This document shows positions 36,258 through 47,366 of a DNA stretch of 64,000 nucleotides, in pieces. The notes beneath the pieces are model-generated. The model saw nothing but the letters and a program-made list of their open reading frames with translations. It had not been told where the DNA came from and did not search any database. This DNA is from Norana najaformis. Taxonomy: Eukaryota; Annelida; Clitellata; Crassiclitellata; Hormogastridae. Each line of letters begins with the position of its first letter. Position 1 is the stretch's first letter. The stretch covers positions 20,736,775-20,800,774 of the forward strand of contig OZ029915.1 in NCBI GenBank assembly GCA_964023275.1. Reading direction: 5' to 3'. A program made the position numbers and the translations under genes.

Positions 36258-36404
36258 ACGTACTTCCCTGGCTTTCTGTTGAGTAGCAAATTAAGTTTAA
36301 AACTGCATGCTTGAGCTTTAAGGCTCAGCACAGTGGCCTTCCATCATATCTTATTACTTTGCTGACCCCATATCGCCCTCCTAGATTCTTGCATTCTTCT
36401 GTTT

Positions 36405-36865
36405 ATGTATTTATTTAATTTATTTATTTAAAGCACTTGTAACAGCACAGTGTCAGTTCATCTGAATCTGAGGCAAGGATGTGTTTGCTATGGGCCAAGA
36501 TGAAATCATGCAAAAGCCAGGGTAAAGTGGTGAGTCTTAACAAAAATTCTTAAAAGATGATAGCGAGTTTGCAAGTCGGGCCTTTTGTAGTAGTCATTCC
36601 AAATAAGAGGAGCACAGCAGCTAAAGGCACATGGTCCTATAATTGTCCTGAACCGAGGTTCTTGCAACAAACCAGTATCAGAAGAATGCAAGAATCTAGG
36701 AGGGCGACATAGAGTCAGCGAAGTATTAAGATATGATGGAAGGCCACTGTGGTGAGCCTTAAAGGTCAAGCATACAATTTGAAACTTAGTATGCCATTCA
36801 AAAGGAAGCCAGTGAAGTTCACAAAGGTGATCTAATGCATTTAATGAAGAAGAACATGTAACAAC
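36405..36865 (-). mobile_element. L2-like LINE, minus copy, 3' end
   Basis: The minus frame 36769-36506 reads TFKAHHSGLPSYLNTSLTL, CRPPRFLHSSDTGLL and APLIWNDYYKRP. Upstream lies VTCSSSLNALDHL. The tail is AAAT-type at 36405-36431. The 5' end is cut at 36865, where the 24-bp minisatellite begins. Confidence 0.85.
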
Positions 36866-37198
36866 CTCAGCCTACAGGCCCAAAAAGGATCTCAGCCTAC
36901 AGGCCCAAAGGGATCTCAATCTACAGGCCCAAAGGGATCTCAGCCTACAGGCCCAAAAGGATCTCAGCCTACAGGCCAAAGGGATCTCAGCCTACAGGCC
37001 CAAAAGGATCTCAGCTTACAGGCCCAAAGGGATCTCAGCCTACCGGCCCAAAAGCATCTCAGCCTACAGGCCAAAAGGGATCTCAGCCTACAGGTCCAAA
37101 AGGGATCTCAGCCTACAGGTCCAAAAGGATCTCAGCCTACAGGCCCAAATGGATCTCAGCCTACAGGCCAAAGGGACCTCGGCCTACAGGCCCAGTAG
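36866..37198. repeat. Minisatellite, about 14 units of 23-25 bp
   Basis: Units of the type CTCAGCCTACAGGCCCAAAA + GGAT, differing by single substitutions and 1-2 base indels; the first starts at 36866 and the last, degenerate one at 37178. Unit length varies, so it is not a maintained coding repeat. It fills the gap between a LINE copy and the DNA transposon at 37217. Confidence 0.95.
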
Positions 37199-37216
37199 CA
37201 ATGCCTTGCTACAATA

Positions 37217-37345
37217 ACACTGGCCAACAGAAAAATTTTTTTTCTTGTTGCCTTCGGTTTTAGACCTGTTCTTGGGGTAATTTTGGGCGCTGATTCAGAA
37301 AATGTCATTGGATTGAGTGCATCAGGTCTAGTTTCTGAGATATCG
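37217..37345 (+). repeat. Left terminal inverted repeat of the 2.63-kb transposon
   Basis: Pairs with 39726-39845. The outer 13 bases are identical; the inner part aligns with small gaps (one of about 9 bases near 37235). Confidence 0.85.
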
Positions 37346-37660
37346 TCGATTTTGTAAAGAAAACCCAGTCCACTCTTTAAACGATGTCTTTGGCAAAACT
37401 AAAATGTCATAATAAGCTTTATTTATGGCTAATTATTATAATTCTTGCTGATTCATATAATGCCTACATCCTTATAATGTAAAATCAGCATATCTTGCCG
37501 GGTGCTGAGATATTGCTGATTCAACGAAATAACTATTCCGTAGCCTACAGCTTACTCAGCACTAAATTCATGGCCTCATTTAGAATTTATTTGTGCTTAT
37601 ACAGCGTTTCATAGTTTCGAACTATGTAAATAGATTATGCTGAAGTCAGCATTTATAGCC

Positions 37661-37668
37661 TATATAAA
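37661..37668 (+). promoter_or_regulatory. TATA box of the transposon gene
   Basis: TATATAAA lies about 160 bases upstream of the start codon in a 5' region with no other obvious promoter. Transcription would be expected to begin near 37690. Confidence 0.5.
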
Positions 37669-37824
37669 CCGCCTCCTGAAAGCTAGAGCAGCCGCAGTCG
37701 TCTTAGGGCATATTAAGAGTTGGTCGCAAGAACAATCTGTGAATGTGAGCATTAAATAACTACATGTTCTTACTATTTTTTAGGTTAGTCATTTAATTCC
37801 TCAGATGCGAACATCCTTAAGGTT

Positions 37825-39528
37825 ATGGCTACTTCCAGACGGAGCTGCATTAACCATCCAGACATATTCTGCTACATTTGTGGGGAATACACACTAAAAG
37901 CAAACAGGAAACCGATTTCTGAGTTTGTAAAAAGAGCATATGTAGGTTATTTTGGTGTCAAACTTGGAGATCAAGATAAGCAATGGGCTCCTCATACAGT
38001 ATGCAAAACTTGTATTGAACAATTGCGCCACTGGACAATTGGAAAGAGAAGCTGCCTGAAATTTGGTGTACCGATGGTTTGGAGGGAACAGATAAACCAC
38101 TTCGACGACTGTTACTTTTGTATGGTTAATATCATAGGCATCAATCGAAATAATCGTCACAAGTTGTCTTACCCTGATATACCTTCAGCCAGGAGACCTG
38201 TTCCGCATTAGGATATTGTACCAGTTCCACCTTTTCGCGAACTACCTCAGCTCTCAGACGATGAGACTTGCATGTCCAATATCGGACAAGATGACGAAAG
38301 TGAAGAAAGTGGGGGCAGTGACAGTGATTTCCAATCAACTTCACACAGTTAACGTTTTGACCAAAAAGAGTTGAGTGATCTGATCAGGGACTTAAATCTT
38401 TCCAAAGAGTCCTCTGAATTGCTTGCGTCCAGACTAAAGGAAAAGAATGCACTTCAGCCTGGAATGAAAATTACAATTTATAGAAACAGAGAAAAGGATT
38501 TGCTGCCATTCTTTACCGAAGACAACAACCTAGTATTCTGTAATGACATCAGCAACTTATTGAAGAAAATTGGTCTGTCGGATTACAGCCCAGATGAGTG
38601 GCGTCTTTTTATCGACAGTTCAAAACGTAGTCTGAAATGTGTGCTTTTAAATAACGGCAACAAATTTGGTTCTATTCCAATCGGTCACTCCACCAGGATG
38701 AAAGAAGAGTACAATGCCATCTCTTTAGTACTGGAAAAGATAAAATACAAAGAACATCAATGGGTAATTTGTGTAGACTTGAAGATGGTAAATTTCCTCC
38801 TTGGTCAACAAAGTGGCTACACAAAGTATCCCTGCTTTTTGTGTCTTTGGGACAGCAGAGCCAAGCATGAACATTGGACAAGAAAAGATTGGCCTTCGAG
38901 GAAAGACATGGTGGTTGGAGCTCAAAATGTAATCAAGGAATCTTTGGTGGCACGAGATAGGATCATACTGCCACCACTACATATAAAGCTAGGCCTGATG
39001 AAAGAATTTGTCAGGGCTTTGAATAAAGAAGGTTCATGCTTCGAATACATAGTACACAAGTTACCAGGAATTACAATGGAAAAATTGAAGGCTGGAATCT
39101 TCGATGGTCCACAGATCAGGCAACTTATGAATGACCCACTTTTCATACCATCAATGAATGAAATCGAATCTTGTGCCTGGTCTTCCTTTGTTCTTGTAAC
39201 TAAAAATTTTCTTGGCAACAAGAAGGCAGACAATTATGCACAACTAGTAGAGGATATGCTTCTTCATTTCAACAAGCTTGGCTGCAACATGAGCATTAAA
39301 GTCCATTATCTCCACAGTCACTTAGATCGCTTTCCAGAGAATCTTGGTGACTTCAGCGAAGAGCAAGGTGAAAGATTTCACCAAGACATCAAAACAATGG
39401 AAAATCGATATCAAGGAAGATGGGATGCACACATGATGGCAGACTATTGCTGGAATATTATGCGCGATTGTTCTGGCAGATGCCACACTCGGAAATCGTA
39501 CAAAAGGAGCTTCTTCGGTGTCGAATGA
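37825..39528 (+). pseudogene. Transposase-like zinc-finger protein, one frame interrupted by two stop codons
   Basis: A single reading frame runs from ATG at 37825 to TGA at 39526-39528, broken only by TAG at 38209-38211 and TAA at 38350-38352; there is no frameshift. The N-terminus (codons 1-128) has a Cys-rich zinc-binding pattern (CYICGE…CKTC…CYFCM) and basic stretches. An acidic Ser/Asp/Glu linker follows between the stops. The C-terminal 400 codons look like an RNase H-fold transposase core: FIDSSKRSLKCVLLNNGN (Asp codon 38614), WVICVDLKM (Asp codon 38776) and SEEQGERFHQDI (Glu codon 39370). A CFLC…HEHW zinc-knuckle-like insert sits between the second Asp and the Glu. The DDE assignment is my inference from spacing and strand pattern. 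The family is widespread as 'uncharacterized protein' in arthropod and other invertebrate genomes. Its location inside matched TIRs ties it to a DNA transposon. With only two stops, decay looks recent. Confidence 0.8.
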
Positions 39529-39640
39529 CTTGAAATTTTTATAACAAACTTGTTCTGTTTGGTATCATATAAGTACAGTTTCAGGTACTACCATTTTCTT
39601 TTAAGTATTTGTATTATTATGTTTATTTAGTGTATCACAT

Positions 39641-39646
39641 AATAAA
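39641..39646 (+). terminator. Polyadenylation signal of the transposon gene
   Basis: AATAAA 113 bases after the stop codon and inside the right inverted repeat boundary. Confidence 0.5.
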
Positions 39647-39725
39647 TTGAGCACTACATAATTATAGCTATAGCCTTATGTTTTATGGGCGAGCAGAGGC
39701 AAGGACTGGTATATGGCATAATATT

Positions 39726-39845
39726 CTATATCTCGAAAACTAGACCTGCTGGGAGAAAACTGGTGCCTTTTCTGGAATCAGCAGGTCAAATATACCCAGA
39801 AACAGTTCTAACATTTGAGGCAACAAATTATGTGTTGGCCAGTGT
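39726..39845 (-). repeat. Right terminal inverted repeat of the 2.63-kb transposon
   Basis: The inner end TATATCTCGAAAACTAGACC mirrors the left-side AGGTCTAGTTTCTGAGATAT. Confidence 0.85.
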
Positions 39846-39849
39846 AATA

Positions 39850-41905
39850 AGAGCGTATTTGTCATGGAAAAAGTGGTGTTGTAGGAAGAGAGGTCATCCA
39901 GGGAGGAGGAGGGATATAAAACAAAGTCCGAACAGGAGATGCCTTGTATGATGGCTTCAATGTTTTTTGAACTTATGCAACAAAAAGAATGGAAGTCAGG
40001 ACATGGACTAGGTAGGATGTTAAGGCATGTGAAGATGGGGTAATGATTGGATAGTGTATCAAAAGGGAAAGAGATATTAGGTGATAGACTGGAGAATGAT
40101 GATGTGATTTTGTGTGTGATTGTGAATGTGGGTGAGTCAAACTTAAACACAACACAACACTTTTATAAGGTCTGCTTTCCCGCCAAAATGTGCAGAAGGC
40201 ACACAGGCTACAACAACTCAACCTACTCGGTCCTATTCTATATGCCATATGTAACAATATTTATATTATGTGTATAACTGTATATTAATGGTATGTGTGT
40301 ATATGCATGTATTTTATGTGTAAAGACATCATTTCTGTTGGAGAGGATGATGCTGTTGCTTTGTGAAATGTTGCACCTGTAGGGTATCTCAGTATCTCAG
40401 TGGAGTATCTGGTTAATAGTTGCCGGGTCATATTTCTAATAAGCTGCATCTGCTAATGGCTTCTCAGGCCTCTACTTGAGCTGCTGCTGAGGCTGCTGCA
40501 GCTGCTGCCGGTGCATCTGGTCTGCCTGATTACAGCCATCCTGTTTGTCCAAGACAATCTGAAGCACCTTGCTGCCAGTCAGTCCTCAAAGGGCGCCTAA
40601 TAAATCACAGGCGAATGACGCCTGCTGCTGATGCTAAGGATGCTTCTGAGGCTCGACTGGTCATCTGCTGGTGTGAGGGGCAGGTGACCTCTGACCAAGC
40701 TGGGTGACTTCTTTTATCCTCGGCTGTCCGCTAGTCAACTAAGCTACTAAGGTTGTACCTGCCGATCTGTTGGCTTATGCCATTCGTCTATGTCACGGAG
40801 GTGTCCTTAAATAAAAAATTCTGTTGGCTGTCAGATCATGCAGTGTCCATTTCGTCAGAGTTCAAATCCTGGAGTGACATCTCTTATGTTTTGTGTTTGA
40901 TCGTAAACTACTGTGTAACATATTTATGCAGTGATCCGAGGTCGAATGAAGCTCCGACCGTAGGTTTAGGTTGGAACTCCCTATAGATCTTTTAGGGACC
41001 TTGAGGAAGTCTTTAGTGGACAATTGCTTGGGGCCATGTCATTGTCTGTTGCCTTAATTTCACGTAGATTCCTTTGTCTCTTGTTATAATATACTGCCGT
41101 TACCAGCTGTCGGTTTTAATTTTGCACTAAAATTAATAAAACAGCCAAGATCACAACTACTGAAAATAAGAAGCACTGGGTAAGAGACTTTGATTGAGCA
41201 GCTGTAGAGGAGATAGAGCTAAAGGAGAGAAGAGGAGAAAAAAATAATATTGAGTCATAACTTCTAAGTTCTGTTGAGTTAGACTTATAGGCTTAAGTAA
41301 TTGATCTTTATACAAAGCCTTTCATTGCATGCTTTTTATTCAGGTGTCTTGCAGTTGATAATATATTTAACCCTAGGCTAAAATTAGCCAACAATCTGCC
41401 ATTGTATTATTTAATTCCTGCAATGCTGTATTGTGGTTTATAAAAATTCAAACCTCATTAAAGTAAGTGATATTTATCACTTGGAAGCTGTGGGTTAAAT
41501 TTTTCACATAACCAACCTCCGTTGCAGATATGTAGTAATAAACTACACTATGTAATAATTTTTAAAGACGTGCTGGAACTATACTTAAGTATATTATTTG
41601 AAAAGTAGGAGAGTTTACTTACTGAACTTTAAGCATTAGCCTTATGCTTAATAATGAATAACAAGACAGTATTTCTTTGCCTACCAATTTTTGAATGAGG
41701 CCAAAAGTCATGATGTCTAAAATTAGAATGATGAGGAATGGAATCTTCCCATGCACTAAGTGGCACTGTTCCAAAACTATTAAACACTAAGCCACCTAGT
41801 TTTGTATGACACTACATGACACATTACCTTACATTACTTGATATACCAAAGCAGAAATTGATAGAATGCATATATTTTTATGTATGTGTGTGTGTTTTAT
41901 TTCAG
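39850..41905. other. Probable intron upstream of the linker exon
   Basis: Mostly unassigned. 40440-40710 is GC-richer with CTG/GCT triplets and can be read as Ala-rich peptide, but in-frame stops break it. The last bases form a good polypyrimidine tract and acceptor for the exon at 41906. Confidence 0.5.
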
Positions 41906-42174
41906 GCAAATGGCCACACAGGTGTGAGTGTTGGGAATTTTTCAGCATCAGGAGAAGGGTCACTCCCAAACTCCTCCGACTTTGTGATCAGTGACATGAT
42001 AGGACAGATGGAAGCCAGTGCAGAGTCCGCTGTTGAAGGTTGTGAGGTGTCTTTGTCACAGCCTGCCATGGTAACTGTAGCCACGCAGACAGACGACTAT
42101 GACAATGATGACGATGATGATGCTTATTATATTGACTTGCAGACATGTGCTGTGCCGGAGATTTATGGAGAACC
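41906..42174 (+). CDS. PDZRN3/4-like: PDZRN3/4-like gene, internal exon: linker between PDZ domains
   Basis: The exon is bounded by an acceptor (TTTTATTTCAG, ending at 41905) and a donor GTGAGT at 42175. It reads in phase 0 for 89 codons plus two bases. The peptide is Ser/Gly-rich at its start, carries the ATQTD motif (codons at 42080-42094), then a run of Asp and a Tyr-rich segment. Vertebrate PDZRN3 and PDZRN4 have a similar ATQTD followed by an acidic, Tyr-containing linker between their two PDZ domains; that comparison is from memory of the family. These proteins are membrane-associated RING-type E3 ubiquitin ligases (PDZRN3 acts at the neuromuscular synapse and in Wnt signalling). The exon ends after two bases of a Pro codon, which the next exon completes. 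Residue-level conservation outside ATQTD is weak, so this exon is assigned mainly by its join to the PDZ exon. Confidence 0.75.
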
Positions 42175-44189
42175 GTGAGTATTCAAAATTAATAAATAAT
42201 AAACACACTATAGTGTGACTGATTCTACTAATAATGCCTTAGAAAATATAAAATCTAGGATTTATGGTACTAGCTACATGTTAGTTGGTTGCAGTGATTA
42301 TTCAGCTGATGTAGATGATGCTTCTTTGTCTGTGGGAGAGGCTGATGGGAGAGGCATCAGCAGCTGAAACTGCTACCAAGAGATGCCGCTAGTGCTGACT
42401 GTTGAGAAAGACACATGTGCAACTTCAAAGGCTGAAGAGGCCATGTTCATAAAATAGGAGATGATTTTATACATAAGACCTGAATCATTCCTTTCTACAA
42501 ACAATTGATCCTGATCATAAAATAATTCACAATCCTTTACATGAAGTGAAGATCAATTTGCTTTGTGCAAAAGTCTCAGGTTTCAAAGATAAAATAAGTA
42601 AATAAATAAAGAAATTATGCTCAAATAAAGAAGTCGTATAATTTGTTCATCATAAACTAGTTTTTGTTGTTGATCAGTTATATATATGAAAAAATAAAAT
42701 TGTAATAAAATTATAAGAAATATTAGTATGGATGCGAAAAAATATTACCTAGACAGACAGTTTCTTCTAAAAACGAATCTATGGCCTGTGTAAGTCTTGC
42801 TTGAAAGAATTTAAGTATCACCAAGACACACCATGTTACAGGGTCGTCTCCAAATTAGCACCCATTTACTCTGTTCTTAATTACAAAATGTTACCAAATG
42901 AGCCACCACAAATGAGCCTGATTTAGCTACAAGCAGACTCAGATTATGAAGATACACCATGAATGCAAAGATGGGGTTGTTGCTGAAATATTGCAGTACA
43001 AATCGGGGTCTGTCTTATACAAACACTCTAGCATTTTGGGCTAGTGGAAGTGTCATATTTTGGTGTATTCTTTCTTTAAATTCTTGGCCAGAAAATAACA
43101 TAGATCACCTGGCTGGCCATATATTGAACAAATGCAGAGCAACACCTACACTGAAAAATGCCAGTGAACTATTCTGTCTGCACAACTGGTTGAACTTCAA
43201 GTAGAACTTACAGAAACTTCTGAACTTCAAGACATTCTTGAAGTTTTAATATTGCTTTAATTTATATTATAAAATTGTAAACAATTTTGCCAAATTTTAT
43301 TATTATATTACAGAAATTTTTGAACTGCAAGATATCCTTGACTTTTTTAACTTTGTTTTAAAATATATTATGAAAATTGCTAACAATTTTGCCAGATTTA
43401 TAATTTTATTATAATCAAATTTAGCACTATTGTTATTTCATATTTTTTAAAATTTAATTAGGTTACTAAAAATATAAGTTGTATAACATGTTTCAAATTT
43501 CTTATAAAATTTATTCCTCCATGTTTTCTGCTATTAATCAGATGATTAAAAACTTTAATTGTGCAGTTGATTTTGATTACAGTTATTCCTTCACCTTTTC
43601 TGTGATTAATTGAATGATGGGAGGATTTAGTTGCACAATTAATTTTACTAAAATTTTTTAATAAAACTTTTTAATCATTGCCCACCTCAAGTAATAATTA
43701 ATACTAGTTAGTTATGTTTAGAATGGACAGGAGTAGATTTAGAAGTTCTGAAGTCCTAATCGCATGCCTATGTGTAATATAATGTAAGGTAAGTAAAGGT
43801 AATTGTTTTCCTATGGCTCTAAAGTTCTTCTGTCTACTTTTGTGTAACTGATTTTAACAGCAAATGAATTTGATGGTTGCTAATGTTTGGATTTCACCTC
43901 AGCATTTAAGGTTTGAGCATCATGTGAAATTGTCCTAATTTTTTTATTTTTGGGCTTTATTATTTATTTTTTTTAAATTTCTTTTAAACCACCTGTTTCA
44001 CATGCAAAGTCAGTAAATCTGATCTGAGGCACGAGAAATCTGAATCTGAGATGCTGTTGTACTGTTGTTGCATTGCTGCTGCCCTGCTTGTGCCGAGGTA
44101 TCTCCAATGAGTCCAACAGCAAGCGCCTAAGAGGGCTGTTGTCAGAGAAGCATCTAATAAATGAGTGATTACCTTACATTGCTTATTCG

Positions 44190-45915
44190 TCGTTAACTGT
44201 CACTGTGCCTCTGTCCTTGTCTCTGTGGTTATCACAAAAATAATCAACCTTTCTCTCTGCACTAATGCCTTTCCCCAGGCTTTCAAATGCTCTCTTGTCA
44301 CTCCCCTTCTTAAAATAGCAAATCTTCACAAATAACACCCGTCCCTTCTCAGATCTTTCTCTGTTATCTAAGTTAACTGAACGCATTGTCTTTACCTTTC
44401 TTCTGAATCACTTCTCAGTCCCTACCAATCTGGATTCACTAAACGTCACTCCACTGAAACTCTCCTTGTCTGTCTATACCTTAAATTAGTCTCTGCCATT
44501 AGACTTCAGCAAGTCTCTTGTGTCTGTCTCCTGGATATTTCCGCTGCTTTTGACACCATCGTCTTGACTTACTTCTCCAACGACTATCTTCCTGATTTGG
44601 CATCTCTCCTTGTGGTTCCAGTCTTATCTGTCTTCCCTCTCCTTTTCTTTTACCTTCTTTTCTGTGAAATCTGCAAGTCATTGTTCACAACTCCTTCCTC
44701 TCACTTTGGTGTCCCTCAAGGCTCTGTCCTGGGGCCATTCCTGTTTATCTTGTACACTGCGCCCCTTTGTCATCTCATAGAATCCTCTTCAGTTGACCAC
44801 CACCTTTGTGCTGATGAAACTCGACTCTTCATATCATTATCTCCAAGTTTATTTTCCACATCCATCACCTGATTACTTGACGTTGTCAACCAAATCTCAA
44901 ACTGGATGTCCGTTAACCTCCTTTGCCTCAACCCTACCTAAACGGAATTTATTTTGATAGGTCTACCAAGCCAGATAACAAAAATTCCTGACTCCATCCA
45001 CTTATGGATGGAGTCTCTCATCTACTCTCAGCTTCACCTCTGATTCACCCATAGGCAATCTTGGCATCACCTTTGACCCACATCTCTCTTTCATATCACA
45101 TTTCCAACCTTTCTCAAACCTGTTTCAGTCGTATCCACAACCTTTGCTCTATTCATTCTATGCTCGATTTTAAGACTGCTTCTGCTGTTGCTACCTCCAT
45201 TGTCCACTCCAAGCTTGACTACTGTAATTCTCTTTTCCTCAGCCTTGAATCCACTCAAATTAAGCACCTTCAACTCATCCAAAATTCACTTGCCCTATCT
45301 GTCACCAGGATGCCCAAGCATCACCGTATCAGTACTATCCTGAAATCACTCCACTGGCTGAAAATCCTGAAACGCATTCATTTCAAAGTTTTTTCCCTAG
45401 CATATAACTCTCTCCAATTTCCCCAACCTACTTACCTTTGCAAACTATTTACCGTCCAATCAGACCGCTCTACTCGCGCATGCTCTTAACTCATTCTTGC
45501 CCATCCCTCTGTTACTACTCATCTTAAGTTCTCTAACCTATCCATACACCACACTGCACCTTGAGTTTGGAATGATCTCCCTCCTGAATTTCGCAAATTC
45601 CCTCTGCTCCTTTATCCCTTCTGTCGTTCACTCTATCTAATACTCCTGATGTATTCCACTCAAAACTGAAGTCTCACCGTTTCAAGAAATCCCACCTTGA
45701 TCAGTGTTCCCATTTCTCTCAGCTTGAACACAACCCACATTAGTCTCCTCTCCCCTCCTCACTCTGGTCTCCTGGCAGACGGACTTGGTCCTTGACATGG
45801 CATCTTGGGACAACCCCACGGACTTGACGCAGCACTTTTGAATAAGCTGGTGCCTGCACTTAGCTTTTAAGTAGCGCTTTAGAAATTTTGAGATTACGAT
45901 TACAATTGAATGCAG
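44190..45915 (+). mobile_element. GATTAC-tailed L2/CR1-like LINE with RT domain
   Basis: Plus frames show PYQSGFTKRHSTETLL and motif A LLDISAAFDTI, then FGVPQGSVLGPFLFILYTAPL. HLCADETRLFISL follows at the catalytic box, where YADD has become CADE, so the third catalytic Asp is lost. The frame 45061-45489 gives the C-terminal blocks LDYCNSLFLSLES, LQLIQNSLA, LHWLKILKRIHFKV. The 3' end at 45835-45915 (GAATAAGCTGGTGCC…GATTACGATTAC) identifies the family. Several frameshifts; inactive. Confidence 0.85.
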
Positions 45916-46159
45916 TCCTTAGAGGTGTGACCCTAGGAATGACGAATTGAGTATTTGAACGCTGCTTTATAAATTAAATGGTGCAGCAAGATGCTGTCCA
46001 GTCCACTTGGTGTACTAAGATTTAAAAGGCAGTTAAGTTAGTTAGATGTGCCATCATGCAGTTCCCAGAATGTGTAATGTTATGTGTTGTAAAACGAAAC
46101 TTACCGTTTCACTTGCTCATCAAGGTACTGCTACTAATTGCATATAAAGGCCTCTTTTT

Positions 46160-46322
46160 TTTGCTTCTTCCTGTAGAGAGTTGGCCATCTGTTCTGCAGT
46201 ATTGTTTATATCATCTCAGTGAGGACTATCTGGTTGTTATGTACATCAATGTTCATTTGTTGTTCGAAATGCTCCTTCCATCATTCTTGCATGCGTGCAT
46301 TGCCTTTTGATACTTCACCTTA
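46160..46322 (-). mobile_element. RTE-like RT fragment, copy of 60275-60430
   Basis: About 160 bases nearly match 60275-60430. On the minus strand they contain the kind of sequence that precedes RT motif 1 (EQVANSLQEEV…-like in the better copy). Confidence 0.6.
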
Positions 46323-47063
46323 GCTAAAACTAAAACTGTCAGCCATTTATATTTTACTAATTATTTGCTCTCGTTGCTTCAGTCTTGACTCTTTTATTAG
46401 CATTCTTCATTTCCAGGTAGTCAGTGTTTATTTGTGGATTGTGATTGGAGTGCCATTAGCACATCACCAATCAAATCCAGGCTGATGTACTGCACTTGGT
46501 TGCTGTTGCTGTTTGGTCAATCCACAATATTTTTGTAGCTCTTTATGACAGAATATTAAGTGAGACTGATGACAGGGTTGTGGAAACAAACCTGTTTAGT
46601 CTGTTGGGCCAAGTCATAAAACAGAAAGAAGATAACCTTTCTCTGGTCAGGAATGGAGGAATAATGAGCAGAATGACAGAAATGTTTATAATGGTAACAT
46701 TTGCAACGTCATAAATGGTTCACTCATGGCTAAGATTTATAAAAGTTCCTATAGATCCGAGCTGAAAATTCAAGTAAAAACATAGTTATTAGTTAGCTGT
46801 GATTCAGGATGAAAGGTTTAGCGTATGCCTATGTCAGGGATGATTAATGTCACAAATAGACCACTTTCTGGTGTCTGTAACTGAGAATTTTATAGTGAGT
46901 GCCAATTCAAGAAAATTGTAATCAGAATGGTTTGCACCTGCCTGTAGTATAAAGGCAAAGACAAATCAAGGGAATCATGTTGTGAGTGAATTAATGTAAA
47001 GTTTGCATTCTATTCTAGAATGGTGCAATTTTTCCACATGCTGTTAAAACTTGGCAGATATAA

Positions 47064-47366
47064 AGTAAAAAAAGTAAAGCTCCCATGTTCCTAGTGGAAC
47101 GTAGGAGAGGCGCTCATTTACTGCTCTTTGTCCCTTGAGTGGGTAATGGATGAATCCAAAGGCAATGGCCATGGGGCCAGCACATGGCAGGACTTGCTAC
47201 TTACTTACCGGCTTATGCCAGTCCTAAATTATACTGCTTGGTAACAGAGGCATGTGTGTGCAAACAACCTACCCAGGGCCATTACACAAAATCCGCTCAG
47301 CAGGTGCAAACTCACAGTCTTTTGATTGCAGACCATTTAATGTGCTGACCATTTAGGCCACCGTAT
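47064..47366 (-). mobile_element. tRNA-derived SINE (type A), minus copy
   Basis: The reverse complement has an A-box-like TGGCCTAAATGG, a B-box-like GAGTTTGCACC (plus about 47302-47312), the body ACCAAGCAGTATAATTT, and the tail GAGCGCCTCTCCTACG..CTTTACTTTTTTTACTTTA. Same order as the plus copy at 28984. Confidence 0.8.

Larger units (their letters stand above)
34850..36402 (+). mobile_element. L2-like LINE, plus copy with RT domain, interrupted
   Basis: Plus frames give KKPDLDKDCLTGYRPISNLN and SPFQSAYHKHHSTETAL (RT motifs before A). Then come motif A ISLDLSAAFDTVDQGILL (in the frame 35105-35491), HSGVPQGSVL, and YADDTQLYI after a frameshift near 35490. The copy continues to about 35996, is interrupted by an insertion of about 260 bp including a long (AT)n, and resumes at about 36258 (SFKAQHSGLPSYL-like). 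It stops at 36402, where a copy of the same family in the opposite orientation begins. Motif A and the GVPQG block are better preserved than in the minus copy at 22.7-24.7 kb. Confidence 0.85.
37217..39845 (+). mobile_element. Complete 2.63-kb DNA transposon with long imperfect TIRs and AATA target duplication
   Basis: Both ends begin ACACTGGCCAACA reading inward (37217 onwards and, reverse-complemented, from 39845). Similarity continues with gaps for about 120-130 bp on each side, through TTGTTGCCT, TTAGA.CTGTT, GCTGATTC.AGAAAA and AGGTCTAGTTT..GAGATAT. The element is flanked by AATA at 37213-37216 and 39846-39849, a 4-bp target-site duplication. It contains one transposase-like gene on the plus strand with a TATA box upstream and an AATAAA downstream. 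A 4-bp duplication occurs in several superfamilies (for example Sola or Ginger types), but the ends do not let me name one. Confidence 0.85.

Noticed and set aside
36866..37198. Collagen-like or coding repeat (SQPTGPKG reading)
   Set aside because: Unit length varies between 23 and 25 bp, so the frame is not maintained.
36866..37198. CRISPR-like array
   Set aside because: Repeats are contiguous with no unique spacers, and the sequence is an animal genome.
37745..37785. Small intron in the transposon 5' UTR (GTGAGC…TTTTTTAG)
   Set aside because: Only about 38 bases long, below a credible minimum for an animal intron; possible but unsupported.
38672..39233. Minus-strand frames of 66-103 codons
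   Set aside because: They lie antisense to the transposase-like gene and have no independent support.
40456..40705. Ala-rich exon (ASQAST..AAAEAAAAAAGA)
   Set aside because: A TGA follows the ATG after seven codons, and no acceptor supports an alternative exon start.
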